Shown here piece by piece: positions 30,919 to 37,162 of a stretch of DNA of 41,763 nt (position 1 is its first letter; each line of letters opens with the position of its first letter). Both the position numbers and the translations under genes were made by a program. The notes under the pieces were generated by a model. It was not told the DNA's origin, searched no databases, and saw only the letters and a program-made list of their open reading frames with translations. This DNA is from a virus: positions 1 to 41,763 of the IMG/VR virus record IMGVR_UViG_3300005533_000055, one strand, 5' to 3'.

Positions 30919-31323
30919 CTACCCTCCTCGTTTCGTGCAGACGTCTGCAACGCGCTGGTGGATCAGCCGCTGCGTGAGCGCGATCGCCTCGCCCTTCGTG
31001 ACCATGTCCTGCTCGAAGCGCAGCACGGTCCAGCCGAGCAGCGCGGCCGCGGCGTACTTGCGGCAGTCCTCGCGAAAGCCCTCGGGGTTCGCGTGCCGGC
31101 CCATCGTGACGATCTGTCCGCCGATCCGCCGCACGACCAGGCCCTCGATCTCGACGGCGATCGCCAACTGCTTCCAAGCGAAGTCGAAGCGCCACTCGCG
31201 GCCGATGGACAGCGCGAAGCGGTGATTGCGCTCGAAGGTCGGCAGCTTGAAGCTCTTGCAGTGGAACGCGAACAGGTCCTCGAAGCGCTCGCGCTTGGCG
31301 CGCTTGTCCTGGATCGCCAGCAT
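30919..31323 (-). CDS. PD-(D/E)XK-like small endonuclease (phage VSR/DUF559-like)
   Basis: This protein of about 134 residues has EWRFDFAWKQLAIAVEIEGL, a D-x-n-E-x-E nuclease-fold signature, and GRHANPEGFREDCRKYAAAALLGWTVLRF, a typical C-terminal helix-strand of DUF559/VSR-like nucleases. It could resolve or nick DNA during recombination or packaging. ATG 31323 is used. TTG at 31341, overlapping the previous stop as TTGA, would add six residues. It lies in the leftward early operon. Confidence 0.75.
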   Translation of the reverse strand: MLAIQDKRAKRERFEDLFAFHCKSFKLPTFERNHRFALSIGREWRFDFAWKQLAIAVEIEGLVVRRIGGQIVTMGRHANPEGFREDCRKYAAAALLGWTVLRFEQDMVTKGEAIALTQRLIHQRVADVCTKRGG

Positions 31324-31337
31324 TCCCCCGAGGTCGT

Positions 31338-31631
31338 TCAAGATCGCCAGCTCGGCGTGACGGTGAAGTCGTCCGGCAGGCGATTCGGCCGATCGAGCAT
31401 CGCGCCGGGACGCCAGCCTGGCTGGAACATCCACTCGCGCGGGATGCCGGTGCCGGACATCGTGACGTAGCCACCTGGTGCCGGCGGCCAGAGGAACGTC
31501 ACGAAGGCCTGCATCGGCAGGCCCTCGCCGACGACGTTCGAGGCGCAGAGCGCGCCGCGGATCAGCTGGAAGAGCCGCCTAGTCTCGGCTTCCTCGAGCC
31601 GCTCCGGCTTCTTGCGGTGAACGCGGCGCAT
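31338..31631 (-). CDS. Hypothetical early protein
   Basis: This 97-residue protein has a basic N-terminus (MRRVHRKKPERLEEAETRRL) and a Trp/Pro-rich half (VTFLWPPAPGGYVTMSGTG, IPREWMFQPGWRPG). It overlaps the upstream gene at one base and is followed closely by the nuclease-like gene, consistent with co-translation. No family recognised. Confidence 0.68.
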   Translation of the reverse strand: MRRVHRKKPERLEEAETRRLFQLIRGALCASNVVGEGLPMQAFVTFLWPPAPGGYVTMSGTGIPREWMFQPGWRPGAMLDRPNRLPDDFTVTPSWRS

Positions 31632-32170
31632 CAGTGCGCCGGATTGCCGGGAGGCGGCCGGTCGTCGGCCATCTCGAGCGGGAGCTCGTTCTGCTTGCCT
31701 GACTTCTTCGCGCGCTTGCCGTCGGTGATCTCGATCGAGATCTCGTGGTTCATGTACGCGCTCAGCTGCCCGATCTTCTCGGACGGCGGCGTTGACTGGA
31801 CCTGCACCGACATCGCGGTCATGCCGCCCGGCTGCGGTGAGAGCGAGACGCGCGCGAGCTTCGAGTGCTCGAGCTCGATCAGCGTCGGGCCCATGCCGAC
31901 GTGCAGGTGCACGAGCGCGTCCTCGAACTTGTCGACGAGCGTGAAGGCGTGGAACTGCGGGAACGCCGGCGATGAGAATCCGGCATCGTCCTTGACGAAC
32001 AGCGCGCCGTGCGCCTTCGGGTCCTCGAGCAGCGCGTTGAGCTCCTCCGGCTCGAGCATGATCGCACCGACCGTGACGTCGCAGGCCGGCACGTCCTCGT
32101 CGCCGTGCTTCTCGGTCCGGACGTTGATCGACGACGAGATCTTGGCGCTTCGCCTAGTGATCGTGAGCAT
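31631..32170 (-). CDS. Hypothetical early phage protein
   Basis: This 179-residue protein starts at ATG 32170, overlapping the previous stop (TAATG). It contains KISSSINVRTEKHGDEDVPA, then CDVTVGAIMLEPEELNALL and a beta-rich middle. Similar D-V-P-A-x-D/C opening proteins are encoded near replication or recombination genes of proteobacterial phages (recalled only). It ends in a Lys-rich, Pro-rich tail (KRAKKSGKQNELPLEMADD). Function unknown. Confidence 0.75.
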   Translation of the reverse strand: MLTITRRSAKISSSINVRTEKHGDEDVPACDVTVGAIMLEPEELNALLEDPKAHGALFVKDDAGFSSPAFPQFHAFTLVDKFEDALVHLHVGMGPTLIELEHSKLARVSLSPQPGGMTAMSVQVQSTPPSEKIGQLSAYMNHEISIEITDGKRAKKSGKQNELPLEMADDRPPPGNPAH

Positions 32171-32385
32171 TAGGCCCTCCCCTGCTGTTGCTGGTTTCGT
32201 TCGTGCGTCTCGCAAATCGACTTGCAGATTCCCGCGGTCGAGCCGGCGCCGATCTCTTTGCTCGGCTGCTTCGGCGTCAGGAAAAACGCGATGTAATGCG
32301 CGGCGCCGTCGATCAGGTTCTTCGCGACGGTGTAGCGGCCGCACTTCGATCGGATGTGGTAGCGATCGCCCTCGAGCCAGATCAC
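32170..32385 (-). CDS. Small hypothetical protein (71 aa)
   Basis: The start is GTG at 32385, overlapping the upstream stop as GTGA. The sequence begins MIWLEGDRYHIRSKCGRYTV, a compact beta module seen in small phage proteins, and ends in a Gln-rich tail with two Cys (AGICKSICETHERN). The longer frame upstream is shadow of the winged-helix gene. Function unknown. Confidence 0.7.
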   Translation of the reverse strand: MIWLEGDRYHIRSKCGRYTVAKNLIDGAAHYIAFFLTPKQPSKEIGAGSTAGICKSICETHERNQQQQGRA

Positions 32386-32717
32386 AGCGGCCACCAGGTC
32401 AGCGCCGCGCGGCCGGTCACCTCGCAGGTGCGCAGCTCGCCGCCGTTGCGGATGAAGCCGTCGTCGCGGAGCTCGGGCAGCCGGCGCGCCAGGACGTAGC
32501 GGTCGATCTCGAGCTTGAACGCGAGCTCGCGGGACGTGAGGCCGGGGTTGCTCTTCACCGCCGCGAGCGCGAATCCGCACTGCGCCGCTGCAGATCCGGT
32601 CGCCGAGACGTAGTCGGCGGCGATGTGTGAGCTGGCGGGGTCCTTGCGGCGGGCGCGTGGCCGGGTGCGGGCGACCTCGATCCAGTCGATCTGCGGCGCT
32701 GCGTCAACGGCGCTCAT
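32382..32717 (-). CDS. Winged-helix DNA-binding protein
   Basis: This 111-residue protein has a C-terminal winged helix (ALAAVKSNPGLTSRELAFKL, EIDRYVLARRLPELRDDGFI, RNGGELRTCEVTGRAALTW), with the typical helix-helix-wing order. The N-terminal half contains DPASSHIAADYVSATGSAAA, a pattern often found in phage proteins that act with replication genes. It is coupled to the replication-type gene by a four-base overlap. It could be a helicase loader-like or regulatory protein. Confidence 0.75.
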   Translation of the reverse strand: MSAVDAAPQIDWIEVARTRPRARRKDPASSHIAADYVSATGSAAAQCGFALAAVKSNPGLTSRELAFKLEIDRYVLARRLPELRDDGFIRNGGELRTCEVTGRAALTWWPL

Positions 32718-33265
32718 GGGGTCGTCGCCTTGGCGGCTGCAAGCGGTTTGACGATCTCGCCGAGGCGCTGCATCGCGGTAGCTCTGGCGGCTTGCGCCTT
32801 CTCGGGGTCCTCAGCCGGCCTATTGGCCGTCCCGTTCTCGCTCTTAAGATCCTTTACAGGTCCAGATACAGATCCAATCCCCCGACGAGGGCTCGATGCA
32901 CCCTCGCGAGGGCTCGATGAAGCGTCGCGAGGCTTCGGCGAATCTGGCAGCTTGGATTGAGACGGGCGGTCGATCTTCTGGTGCACCGACCACTTGACGA
33001 CCTGCAAATACGTTGCGCCGTCAACCACATAGCGATCGATACAGCGCTCGCGTTCGAGTTCTTCGAGCCAGCCGTCGATCAGATTGGCAGCGTCGTCGTC
33101 GTACGGGTAGAGAAGACTCGCGAGGACTCGCGAGGCCGCGCGAGCCTTCCCCGAGTCATCGCACAAGGTCCACAACTGGATAAACAGCAGTCGCGCATCG
33201 CGTGTTAAGCGCCCGACCGACTCGCTGTGCGGGAACTCCGGCTTGATGGTGCGAATGCGCGCCAT
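32714..33265 (-). CDS. Replication protein, N-terminal winged-helix type (O/DnaD-like)
   Basis: This 183-residue protein starts MARIRTIKPEFPHSESVGRL and continues with RDARLLFIQLWTLCDDSGKA, the signature opening of phage replication or DnaD-like proteins. Residues 1-95 form the DNA-binding domain. A Ser/Pro/Arg repeat segment (PREGASSPRRG) and a charged tail replace the usual C-terminal domain. The repeat segment is encoded by 21-bp DNA repeats that may be origin iterons. It is the central gene of the leftward early operon. Confidence 0.8.
   Translation of the reverse strand: MARIRTIKPEFPHSESVGRLTRDARLLFIQLWTLCDDSGKARAASRVLASLLYPYDDDAANLIDGWLEELERERCIDRYVVDGATYLQVVKWSVHQKIDRPSQSKLPDSPKPRDASSSPREGASSPRRGIGSVSGPVKDLKSENGTANRPAEDPEKAQAARATAMQRLGEIVKPLAAAKATTP
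32838..32940. other. Candidate replication origin with 21-bp iterons
   Basis: Three copies of CGAGGGCTCGATG-type sequence (32886-32898, 32907-32919, and a divergent copy at 32928-32940) are spaced exactly 21 bp apart inside the replication gene. Next to them, 32838-32882 is clearly more A+T-rich than the surroundings. Iterons inside the initiator gene beside an A+T-rich stretch mimic the lambda ori. The spacing also equals seven codons, so a protein repeat is the alternative. Confidence 0.5.
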
Positions 33266-33268
33266 GGC

Positions 33269-33451
33269 CTAAGCGGCCTCGGTTGGAGGCGGCGAAGGGA
33301 CCAGGTGCGGCGGCCCGGGCGGTACGCGGGCACGCTCAAGGCGGTCGAGCTCGGAAGCGCAGGCGTAGGCGTCCTTCCACTTGCGCGCCGCGATGTGCCG
33401 GCGCATCTGGATCAGGGCCAGCAGCTGGTCGACTTCGACCCCTAACCTCAT
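33269..33451 (-). CDS. Small hypothetical protein (60 aa)
   Basis: This 60-residue protein has an N-terminal helix region (DQLLALIQMRRHIAARKWKD AYACASELDRLER split over two helices) and a Pro-rich tail. A two-helix hairpin is likely. It overlaps the upstream gene by four bases and precedes the replication gene. No family recognised. Confidence 0.62.
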   Translation of the reverse strand: MRLGVEVDQLLALIQMRRHIAARKWKDAYACASELDRLERARVPPGPPHLVPSPPPTEAA

Positions 33452-33708
33452 GATTTGGGGCCTTTCCGTCTCGCTCCGGCGTCTTCCGTCTCGAATCCAG
33501 GCAATTCCGTCTGGTTTCCGTTGGCGATTACGCGCCGGGCATAGACCCTGTAGGCGTGAGCCTTGCGATCAGCCCATTCCTGCAGCACCTGGCGCGCGAC
33601 GGATTCCATCGTGCGGTCGAAGGCCATGGCCTCGGCCTCGAGCGCGGCGTGCACGGTTTCGCTGATCGCGACGCGGTCGAACTTGAGGTCGCGCAGCGGC
33701 ACGCTCAT
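33448..33708 (-). CDS. Small hypothetical early protein (86 aa)
   Basis: This 86-residue protein has a short strand plus helices (FDRVAISETVHAALEAEAMA, FDRTMESVARQVLQEWADRK), loosely like a ribbon-helix-helix protein, and a basic end. It lies 37 bases downstream of the Cro-like gene. That gap contains a small 5-bp hairpin (33719-33732) with no T tract. Function unknown, perhaps DNA-binding. Confidence 0.65.
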   Translation of the reverse strand: MSVPLRDLKFDRVAISETVHAALEAEAMAFDRTMESVARQVLQEWADRKAHAYRVYARRVIANGNQTELPGFETEDAGARRKGPKS

Positions 33709-33745
33709 GAGTTATGTCGAGCCCCCCGGCTCAAAAAGAAAGCTG

Positions 33746-34000
33746 CTAGGCCGCTGCTTCGCCCGTGCGTTCCGTTCCGCCGCTCGAGCGCCGCAGGAAT
33801 GCCCAGTCGACATCCGGCCGGAGGTCCTCGCAGCGCACGGCCCCGCCGCTCTCACGCTCGATCGCGATGCACAGCTTTTCGGCGCAGCTGCGGTATCCGT
33901 AGCTGACGTTGCGAAGGTGACCGGCCGTGGAATCGCATGACTTCGCAAACGCTTCCCGCTGTTCGGCGGTCAGGTCCGCGAGGTAGGTCTTCAGGTCCAT
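33746..34000 (-). CDS. Cro/YdaS-like early regulator
   Basis: This 84-residue protein has a helix-turn-helix arrangement typical of YdaS/Cro-like proteins: MDLKTYLADLTAEQREAFAK, then STAGHLRNVSYGYRSCAEKL and a closing DLRPDVDWAFLR. YdaS-like proteins act as Cro in several lambdoid phages. It is divergent to the repressor and its promoter overlaps operator sites. The start codon lies almost at the predicted transcription start, with no ribosome site upstream, so the mRNA is probably leaderless. Confidence 0.85.
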   Translation of the reverse strand: MDLKTYLADLTAEQREAFAKSCDSTAGHLRNVSYGYRSCAEKLCIAIERESGGAVRCEDLRPDVDWAFLRRSSGGTERTGEAAA

Positions 34001-34005
34001 GACCG

Positions 34006-34035
34006 ATTATCACCATACGGTGATGACGAAATCAA
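34006..34035 (-). promoter_or_regulatory. Promoter of the leftward early (cro) operon
   Basis: On the minus strand TTGATT (34035-34030) and GATAAT (34011-34006) are separated by 18 bases, a good sigma70 match. An operator (34008-34025) overlaps the spacer and -10. A start point about seven bases past the -10 falls at the cro start codon. Confidence 0.75.
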
Positions 34036-34066
34036 CACCATTTGGGGATTTCACCAAATGGTGCTT
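34008..34066. promoter_or_regulatory. Three operator sites between cro and the repressor
   Basis: Sites are TATCACC-ATAC-GGTGATG (34008-34025), a weaker AACACC-ATTT-GGGGAT (34034-34049) and TTTCACC-AAAT-GGTGCTT (34049-34066). All share the CACC-N4-GGTG core with dyad symmetry. They fill the divergent intergenic region as OR1-3 do in lambda. Confidence 0.8.
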
Positions 34067-34085
34067 ACCGCGTCACACTCAACCC

Positions 34086-34541
34086 ATGGATATCAAGGCT
34101 GTACGCATCGCGGCCCTTCAGGGGCACGTCGATCGCCTCGACGGCGGCAACGTGTCCGCGTTCGCCCGGCGCGTCGGGCGCCAGCAGTCGTTCGTGTCAG
34201 AAGTCCTCAAGGGGAAGCGCTCGTTTTCCGAAAAACTCGCCCGGGCGCTGGAGCTGAAGCTCGGGCTCGAGCGGAACGCTCTCGACTCGCCGGCCGGTGA
34301 GCCGGGCTCGCCCAAGCGGGCTTTGCGGGTCGCCGAAGGCGTCGCCGCGTGGGGCCTCGAGCTCTCGCGCGAAGCGGCCGAAGTCGGCTCAGAATGGATG
34401 AAGATCGAGGACGAATCGATCCGCAAGGCGATCCTCGTATTGATCGAGACGGTCGGCTCGCAGCAGGTTCTCAAGAAGCGCGCAGCGCGCGCGCCGGCCA
34501 AGAAACCACGGCACAAGGACGCACCGTATGCGACGACTTAG
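34086..34541 (+). CDS. Prophage repressor, HTH-only (CI-like)
   Basis: This 151-residue protein has a helix-turn-helix at about 22-58 (NVSAFARRVGRQQSFVSEVL, KGKRSFSEKLARALELKLGL) typical of phage repressors. The rest is helical (RVAEGVAAWGLELSREAAEV) with a basic, unstructured end. There is no S24/LexA-like peptidase domain, so RecA-stimulated self-cleavage is not expected. ATG 34086 is chosen because the HTH starts soon after and the longer frame would run through the operators. No ribosome site is visible. It overlaps the lipoprotein gene by 14 bases. Confidence 0.85.
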   Translation: MDIKAVRIAALQGHVDRLDGGNVSAFARRVGRQQSFVSEVLKGKRSFSEKLARALELKLGLERNALDSPAGEPGSPKRALRVAEGVAAWGLELSREAAEVGSEWMKIEDESIRKAILVLIETVGSQQVLKKRAARAPAKKPRHKDAPYATT

Positions 34542-34932
34542 CCCCCTCCTCGCAGCCGCGATCGCCGGCTGCGCGACGACTTCGGCAGCCGATCGCCAGG
34601 TCGCGCAGGCTCGCCTCGACCTCACTGCGCCGATATGCAGCGCGCCGCGCGAATGCGAGGCAGCCTGGGCCGCCGCCAGGAATTGGGTCATCGGTCACTG
34701 CGGGATGAAGATCCAGACGATGACCGACGGCTTCATCGAGACGTACAACTCGACGGACATGAGCCTCGCCTGCCGCGTAAGCCGCGATCCGCGCCCGGCC
34801 GGCGGATATCTATTCAGGGTCGCCGTCTCGTGCGGCAACATCTTCGGCTGCCAGACCCCGCCGATGCGCGCCGCGCAGGATTTCAACGACTCCGTCAACG
34901 CCGCGACCCAGCCTTTCCGCGGCGCACAATAG
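34528..34932 (+). CDS. Lipoprotein co-expressed with the repressor (lysogenic conversion/exclusion candidate)
   Basis: This 134-residue protein has a short signal MRRLSPLLAAAIAGCATT with lipobox AIAGC (Cys15). The mature part has a further six cysteines (CSAPREC, GHC, LACR, SCGNIFGCQ) suggesting disulfides in the periplasm. It begins inside the repressor gene and is transcribed in the same direction, so should be made in lysogens. That is typical of superinfection-exclusion or host-modifying morons. No family recognised; function inferred from context. Confidence 0.8.
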   Translation: MRRLSPLLAAAIAGCATTSAADRQVAQARLDLTAPICSAPRECEAAWAAARNWVIGHCGMKIQTMTDGFIETYNSTDMSLACRVSRDPRPAGGYLFRVAVSCGNIFGCQTPPMRAAQDFNDSVNAATQPFRGAQ

Positions 34933-34945
34933 CGCCGAAGCGAGT

Positions 34946-34990
34946 CATCACCGTTTGGTGTTGACGCCTATCACCAGTCGGTGATAGTCT
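34946..34990 (+). promoter_or_regulatory. Rightward early promoter with two operators
   Basis: Operators are CATCACC-GTTT-GGTGTTG (34946-34963) and a perfect TATCACC-AGTC-GGTGATA (34969-34986). Between and over them lie -35 TTGACG (34961-34966) and a -10 of GATAGT (34983-34988) at 16-base spacing. The next gene starts at 35027 with GGAG upstream. Confidence 0.75.
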
Positions 34991-35026
34991 GCGCTCCACG
35001 GTCCACCCGGACCGCTGGAGACGCAG

Positions 35027-35239
35027 ATGCGATCGATCCTCGAATCCGAAGCCGCAAAGCGGAATCCAGCCGCCGTTGAGAGCTTCGAGACCGCTGTCGC
35101 GAATGCGCGCGCCGCGATCGACACTCCCGCCTACGAACCAGCGCTCGCCAAGGCCGTGAAGGCCTACGAGTGGCTCCTGGTCGTTGACGCGCTCGCGACG
35201 TGCCAGCGCGTCGAACGCGAGCTGGCGGTGCGGCTGTGA
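35027..35239 (+). CDS. Small early protein (70 aa)
   Basis: This 70-residue helical protein (AAVESFETAVANARAAIDTP, ALAKAVKAYEWLLVVDALAT) is the first gene behind the rightward operator-controlled promoter. It has a GGAG ribosome site eight bases before the ATG. The stop overlaps the next GTG. No family recognised. First early genes often encode host-takeover or regulatory peptides, but nothing here shows that directly. Confidence 0.7.
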   Translation: MRSILESEAAKRNPAAVESFETAVANARAAIDTPAYEPALAKAVKAYEWLLVVDALATCQRVERELAVRL

Positions 35240-35526
35240 ACACTACGCACACGCCCGGGCCCTGGAGCGTGTCCGCACGCGGCTACGAGGTCTGCCAGGC
35301 GGACAGCAAGGAGTTCGTCGCCGACTGCTTCGGCGCCTACTCGCAGAGCGCGCTCGACAAGGCTAACGCGCGCCTGATCGCGACCGCCCCCGAGCTGCTC
35401 GCCCTCGCCCGCCAGTACGCGAGCGAGTGTGGCGAATGTGCCGGCGCCGGAATCACGATCGACGACAAGCCATGCGGCGAATGCGCGGACATCCGCGCGA
35501 TCATCGAGAAGGCGACGCAGCCATGA
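35236..35526 (+). CDS. Ea22/TPGPW-type early protein
   Basis: This 96-residue protein starts at GTG 35236 (GTGA overlap). It has the common phage pattern HTPGPWSV near the N-terminus and ANARLIATAPELLALAR, followed by CGECAGAG...CGEC, which could bind a metal. Such T-P-G-P-W proteins are frequent in early regions of temperate phages; their function is unknown. Confidence 0.8.
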   Translation: MNTTHTPGPWSVSARGYEVCQADSKEFVADCFGAYSQSALDKANARLIATAPELLALARQYASECGECAGAGITIDDKPCGECADIRAIIEKATQP

Positions 35527-35762
35527 CCGGCGGCCAGGCGTTCCTCGGCTTCGCCATCTTCTGCGGCGTGCTCGTGCTGAGCGGCGTCGTGGGTCTCATG
35601 GTCGGCAAGGTCCTGCGCTTCGGCTCCGATTGCGACGAGCTGCTGCCTCCGCCCTCGCGCGACTGTCGGCGTTCGCCGGTCGTCGGCGAGGCGCGCAGTG
35701 GCTACCAGCGCATCCCCGACGATGAAGAGCTGCCCGCGTTCCTGCGCCGGCAGGCGGACTGA
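35523..35762 (+). CDS. Small single-pass membrane protein (79 aa)
   Basis: The start at 35523 overlaps the previous stop (ATGA). One long transmembrane helix (FLGFAIFCGVLVLSGVVGLM) is followed by a basic, Pro-rich cytoplasmic or periplasmic tail. The longer frame upstream is shadow. Position in the rightward early operon suggests an accessory role. Function unknown. Confidence 0.72.
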   Translation: MTGGQAFLGFAIFCGVLVLSGVVGLMVGKVLRFGSDCDELLPPPSRDCRRSPVVGEARSGYQRIPDDEELPAFLRRQAD

Positions 35763-35766
35763 CGCC

Positions 35767-35997
35767 GTGAGCGTCGAGCGCTGCAAGCACTGCCAGCGGT
35801 ACGTCGATACCGATTTCGTCGACGCGTACGAGGGCGGCGACGAACCGGTCTGCGAATCCTGCCGCGAACGGCTCTATTCAGGCTGCGGCGAATGCGGCGA
35901 GACCTACCTGATCGAGGAGCTCGAGGGCGAGGACAACCTCTGCGCAGGTTGCCGCGGCGCGTCTGACTCGATGCGCGAAGCGGGAGTCGAGGCGTGA
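35767..35997 (+). CDS. Small double zinc-finger protein (76 aa)
   Basis: The start is GTG 35767. The protein has three CxxC pairs plus one further pair (CKHC, CESC, CGECGE, CAGC) separated by short acidic loops, giving two likely zinc sites. It is acidic and small, similar to phage zinc-ribbon peptides. It overlaps the next gene by four bases. Function unknown. Confidence 0.75.
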   Translation: MSVERCKHCQRYVDTDFVDAYEGGDEPVCESCRERLYSGCGECGETYLIEELEGEDNLCAGCRGASDSMREAGVEA

Positions 35998-36215
35998 GCC
36001 CGCTCTGGCAGATGGCCTGCGAGCTCGCGCGGCAGAAGCGGCACGACCTGCTGATCGCCGAACAGCAGCGCCTCGAGAACATCCGCGCGCAGCGCTGGCA
36101 CCGCAAGTTCATGCGCGGCGAGATCCCGGTCGACGACGCCGGCGATCCGCCGCCTCGCGATCCCTACGTCGAGTACTGCAACGAGGTCGGCGTCTCGCCG
36201 CACGGTCCGCTATGA
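35994..36215 (+). CDS. Small hypothetical protein (73 aa)
   Basis: This 73-residue protein has a charged helix (QMACELARQKRHDLLIAEQQ) followed by RWHRKFMRGEIPVDDAGDPP and a short end. The GTG start overlaps the previous stop, and the stop overlaps the YqaJ ATG, so it is coupled to the recombination genes. No family recognised. Confidence 0.68.
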   Translation: MSPLWQMACELARQKRHDLLIAEQQRLENIRAQRWHRKFMRGEIPVDDAGDPPPRDPYVEYCNEVGVSPHGPL

Positions 36216-37156
36216 ACGCACCCGCCTTCGACGTCGCGCTTCACATCACAGGCATCGGCTCCTCGAGCGCGGCCGCGTGCGCGGGCGTGAGCCCCTACCG
36301 CACGCCGCTCGAGGAGTACAACCGCTTCGTCACCGCTATCGAGAATTCCGGCAAGCCGCGGCCGGCCGCCGCGAACGACTCCGATATCGATCCGGAGAAA
36401 GCCTTCTTCGGCCACATGATGGAGCCGGTGATCGCGAAGGCCTTCGAGCGCGAGACCGGCCTCAAGGTCCGGCGCAACGCGCGCACGTTCCGCTCGAAGG
36501 CGCATCCGCACCTGATCGCGACGCCGGATTCCTTCATCCTCGGCGAGCGCGCGATCCTCGAGTTCAAGACCGCCGGCCTGCGCACGATCCGGATGTGGGG
36601 CGAGGAAGGGACCGACGAGGTCCCGATGCACTACCTGATCCAGGTGGCGCACCAGATGTTCGTGATCGGCTACGAGAAGGCGCAGCTCGCGGTGCTGCTC
36701 GGCGCGAACGACCTCCGCATCTACCGGATCGATCGCGACCCGGAGCTCGAGCAGCTGCTCACCGAGCGGCTCGCAGACTTCTGGCGCCGGGTGCAGCAGC
36801 GCGACCCGCCGCCGCCGACATCGCTCGACGATTGCGACCTGCGCTGGCCGCAGGACAACGGCAAGCAGATCGTCGCGACGCCGGCGATCGCGAAGGCCAT
36901 CGAGCAGCTGCGCGAGACGAACGCACAGATCAAGCCGCTCGAGCAGACCGCCGGCGAGCTCGAGCTGCAGGTTAAGACGTTCATGGGTGAGTACGCCGAG
37001 GTCCTCGTCAACCACGACGGCAAGCCCTTGTCGACCTGGAAGACGCAGACCGCGAACCGCCTCGATTCCACGCGGCTCAAGGCCGAGCAGCCGGAGCTGT
37101 ACGCCGCCTATCTCAAGGCATCCACGAGCCGCGTGTTTCGGCTCAAGAAGGGGTAA
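36212..37156 (+). CDS. YqaJ-type viral recombinase/exonuclease
   Basis: This 314-residue protein belongs to the YqaJ/lambda-exonuclease type. It has GIGSSSAAACAGVSPYRTPLEEY at the start, E-x-n-FFGHMMEPVIAKAFE, LIATPDSFI with the catalytic Asp, ILEFKTAG with the E-x-K pair and HYLIQVAHQMFV with the conserved Gln and His. It degrades one strand of dsDNA ends to feed an annealing protein. The C-terminal 80 residues are coiled. It lies seven bases upstream of the presumed annealing partner. Confidence 0.9.
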   Translation: MNAPAFDVALHITGIGSSSAAACAGVSPYRTPLEEYNRFVTAIENSGKPRPAAANDSDIDPEKAFFGHMMEPVIAKAFERETGLKVRRNARTFRSKAHPHLIATPDSFILGERAILEFKTAGLRTIRMWGEEGTDEVPMHYLIQVAHQMFVIGYEKAQLAVLLGANDLRIYRIDRDPELEQLLTERLADFWRRVQQRDPPPPTSLDDCDLRWPQDNGKQIVATPAIAKAIEQLRETNAQIKPLEQTAGELELQVKTFMGEYAEVLVNHDGKPLSTWKTQTANRLDSTRLKAEQPELYAAYLKASTSRVFRLKKG

Positions 37157-37162
37157 TCCGAC

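Noticed and set aside
33719-33732. Hairpin GAGCC-CCCC-GGCTC between cro and the next gene as a terminator
   Set aside because: The A/T tract is on the wrong side for the transcribed strand and the stem is only 5 bp.
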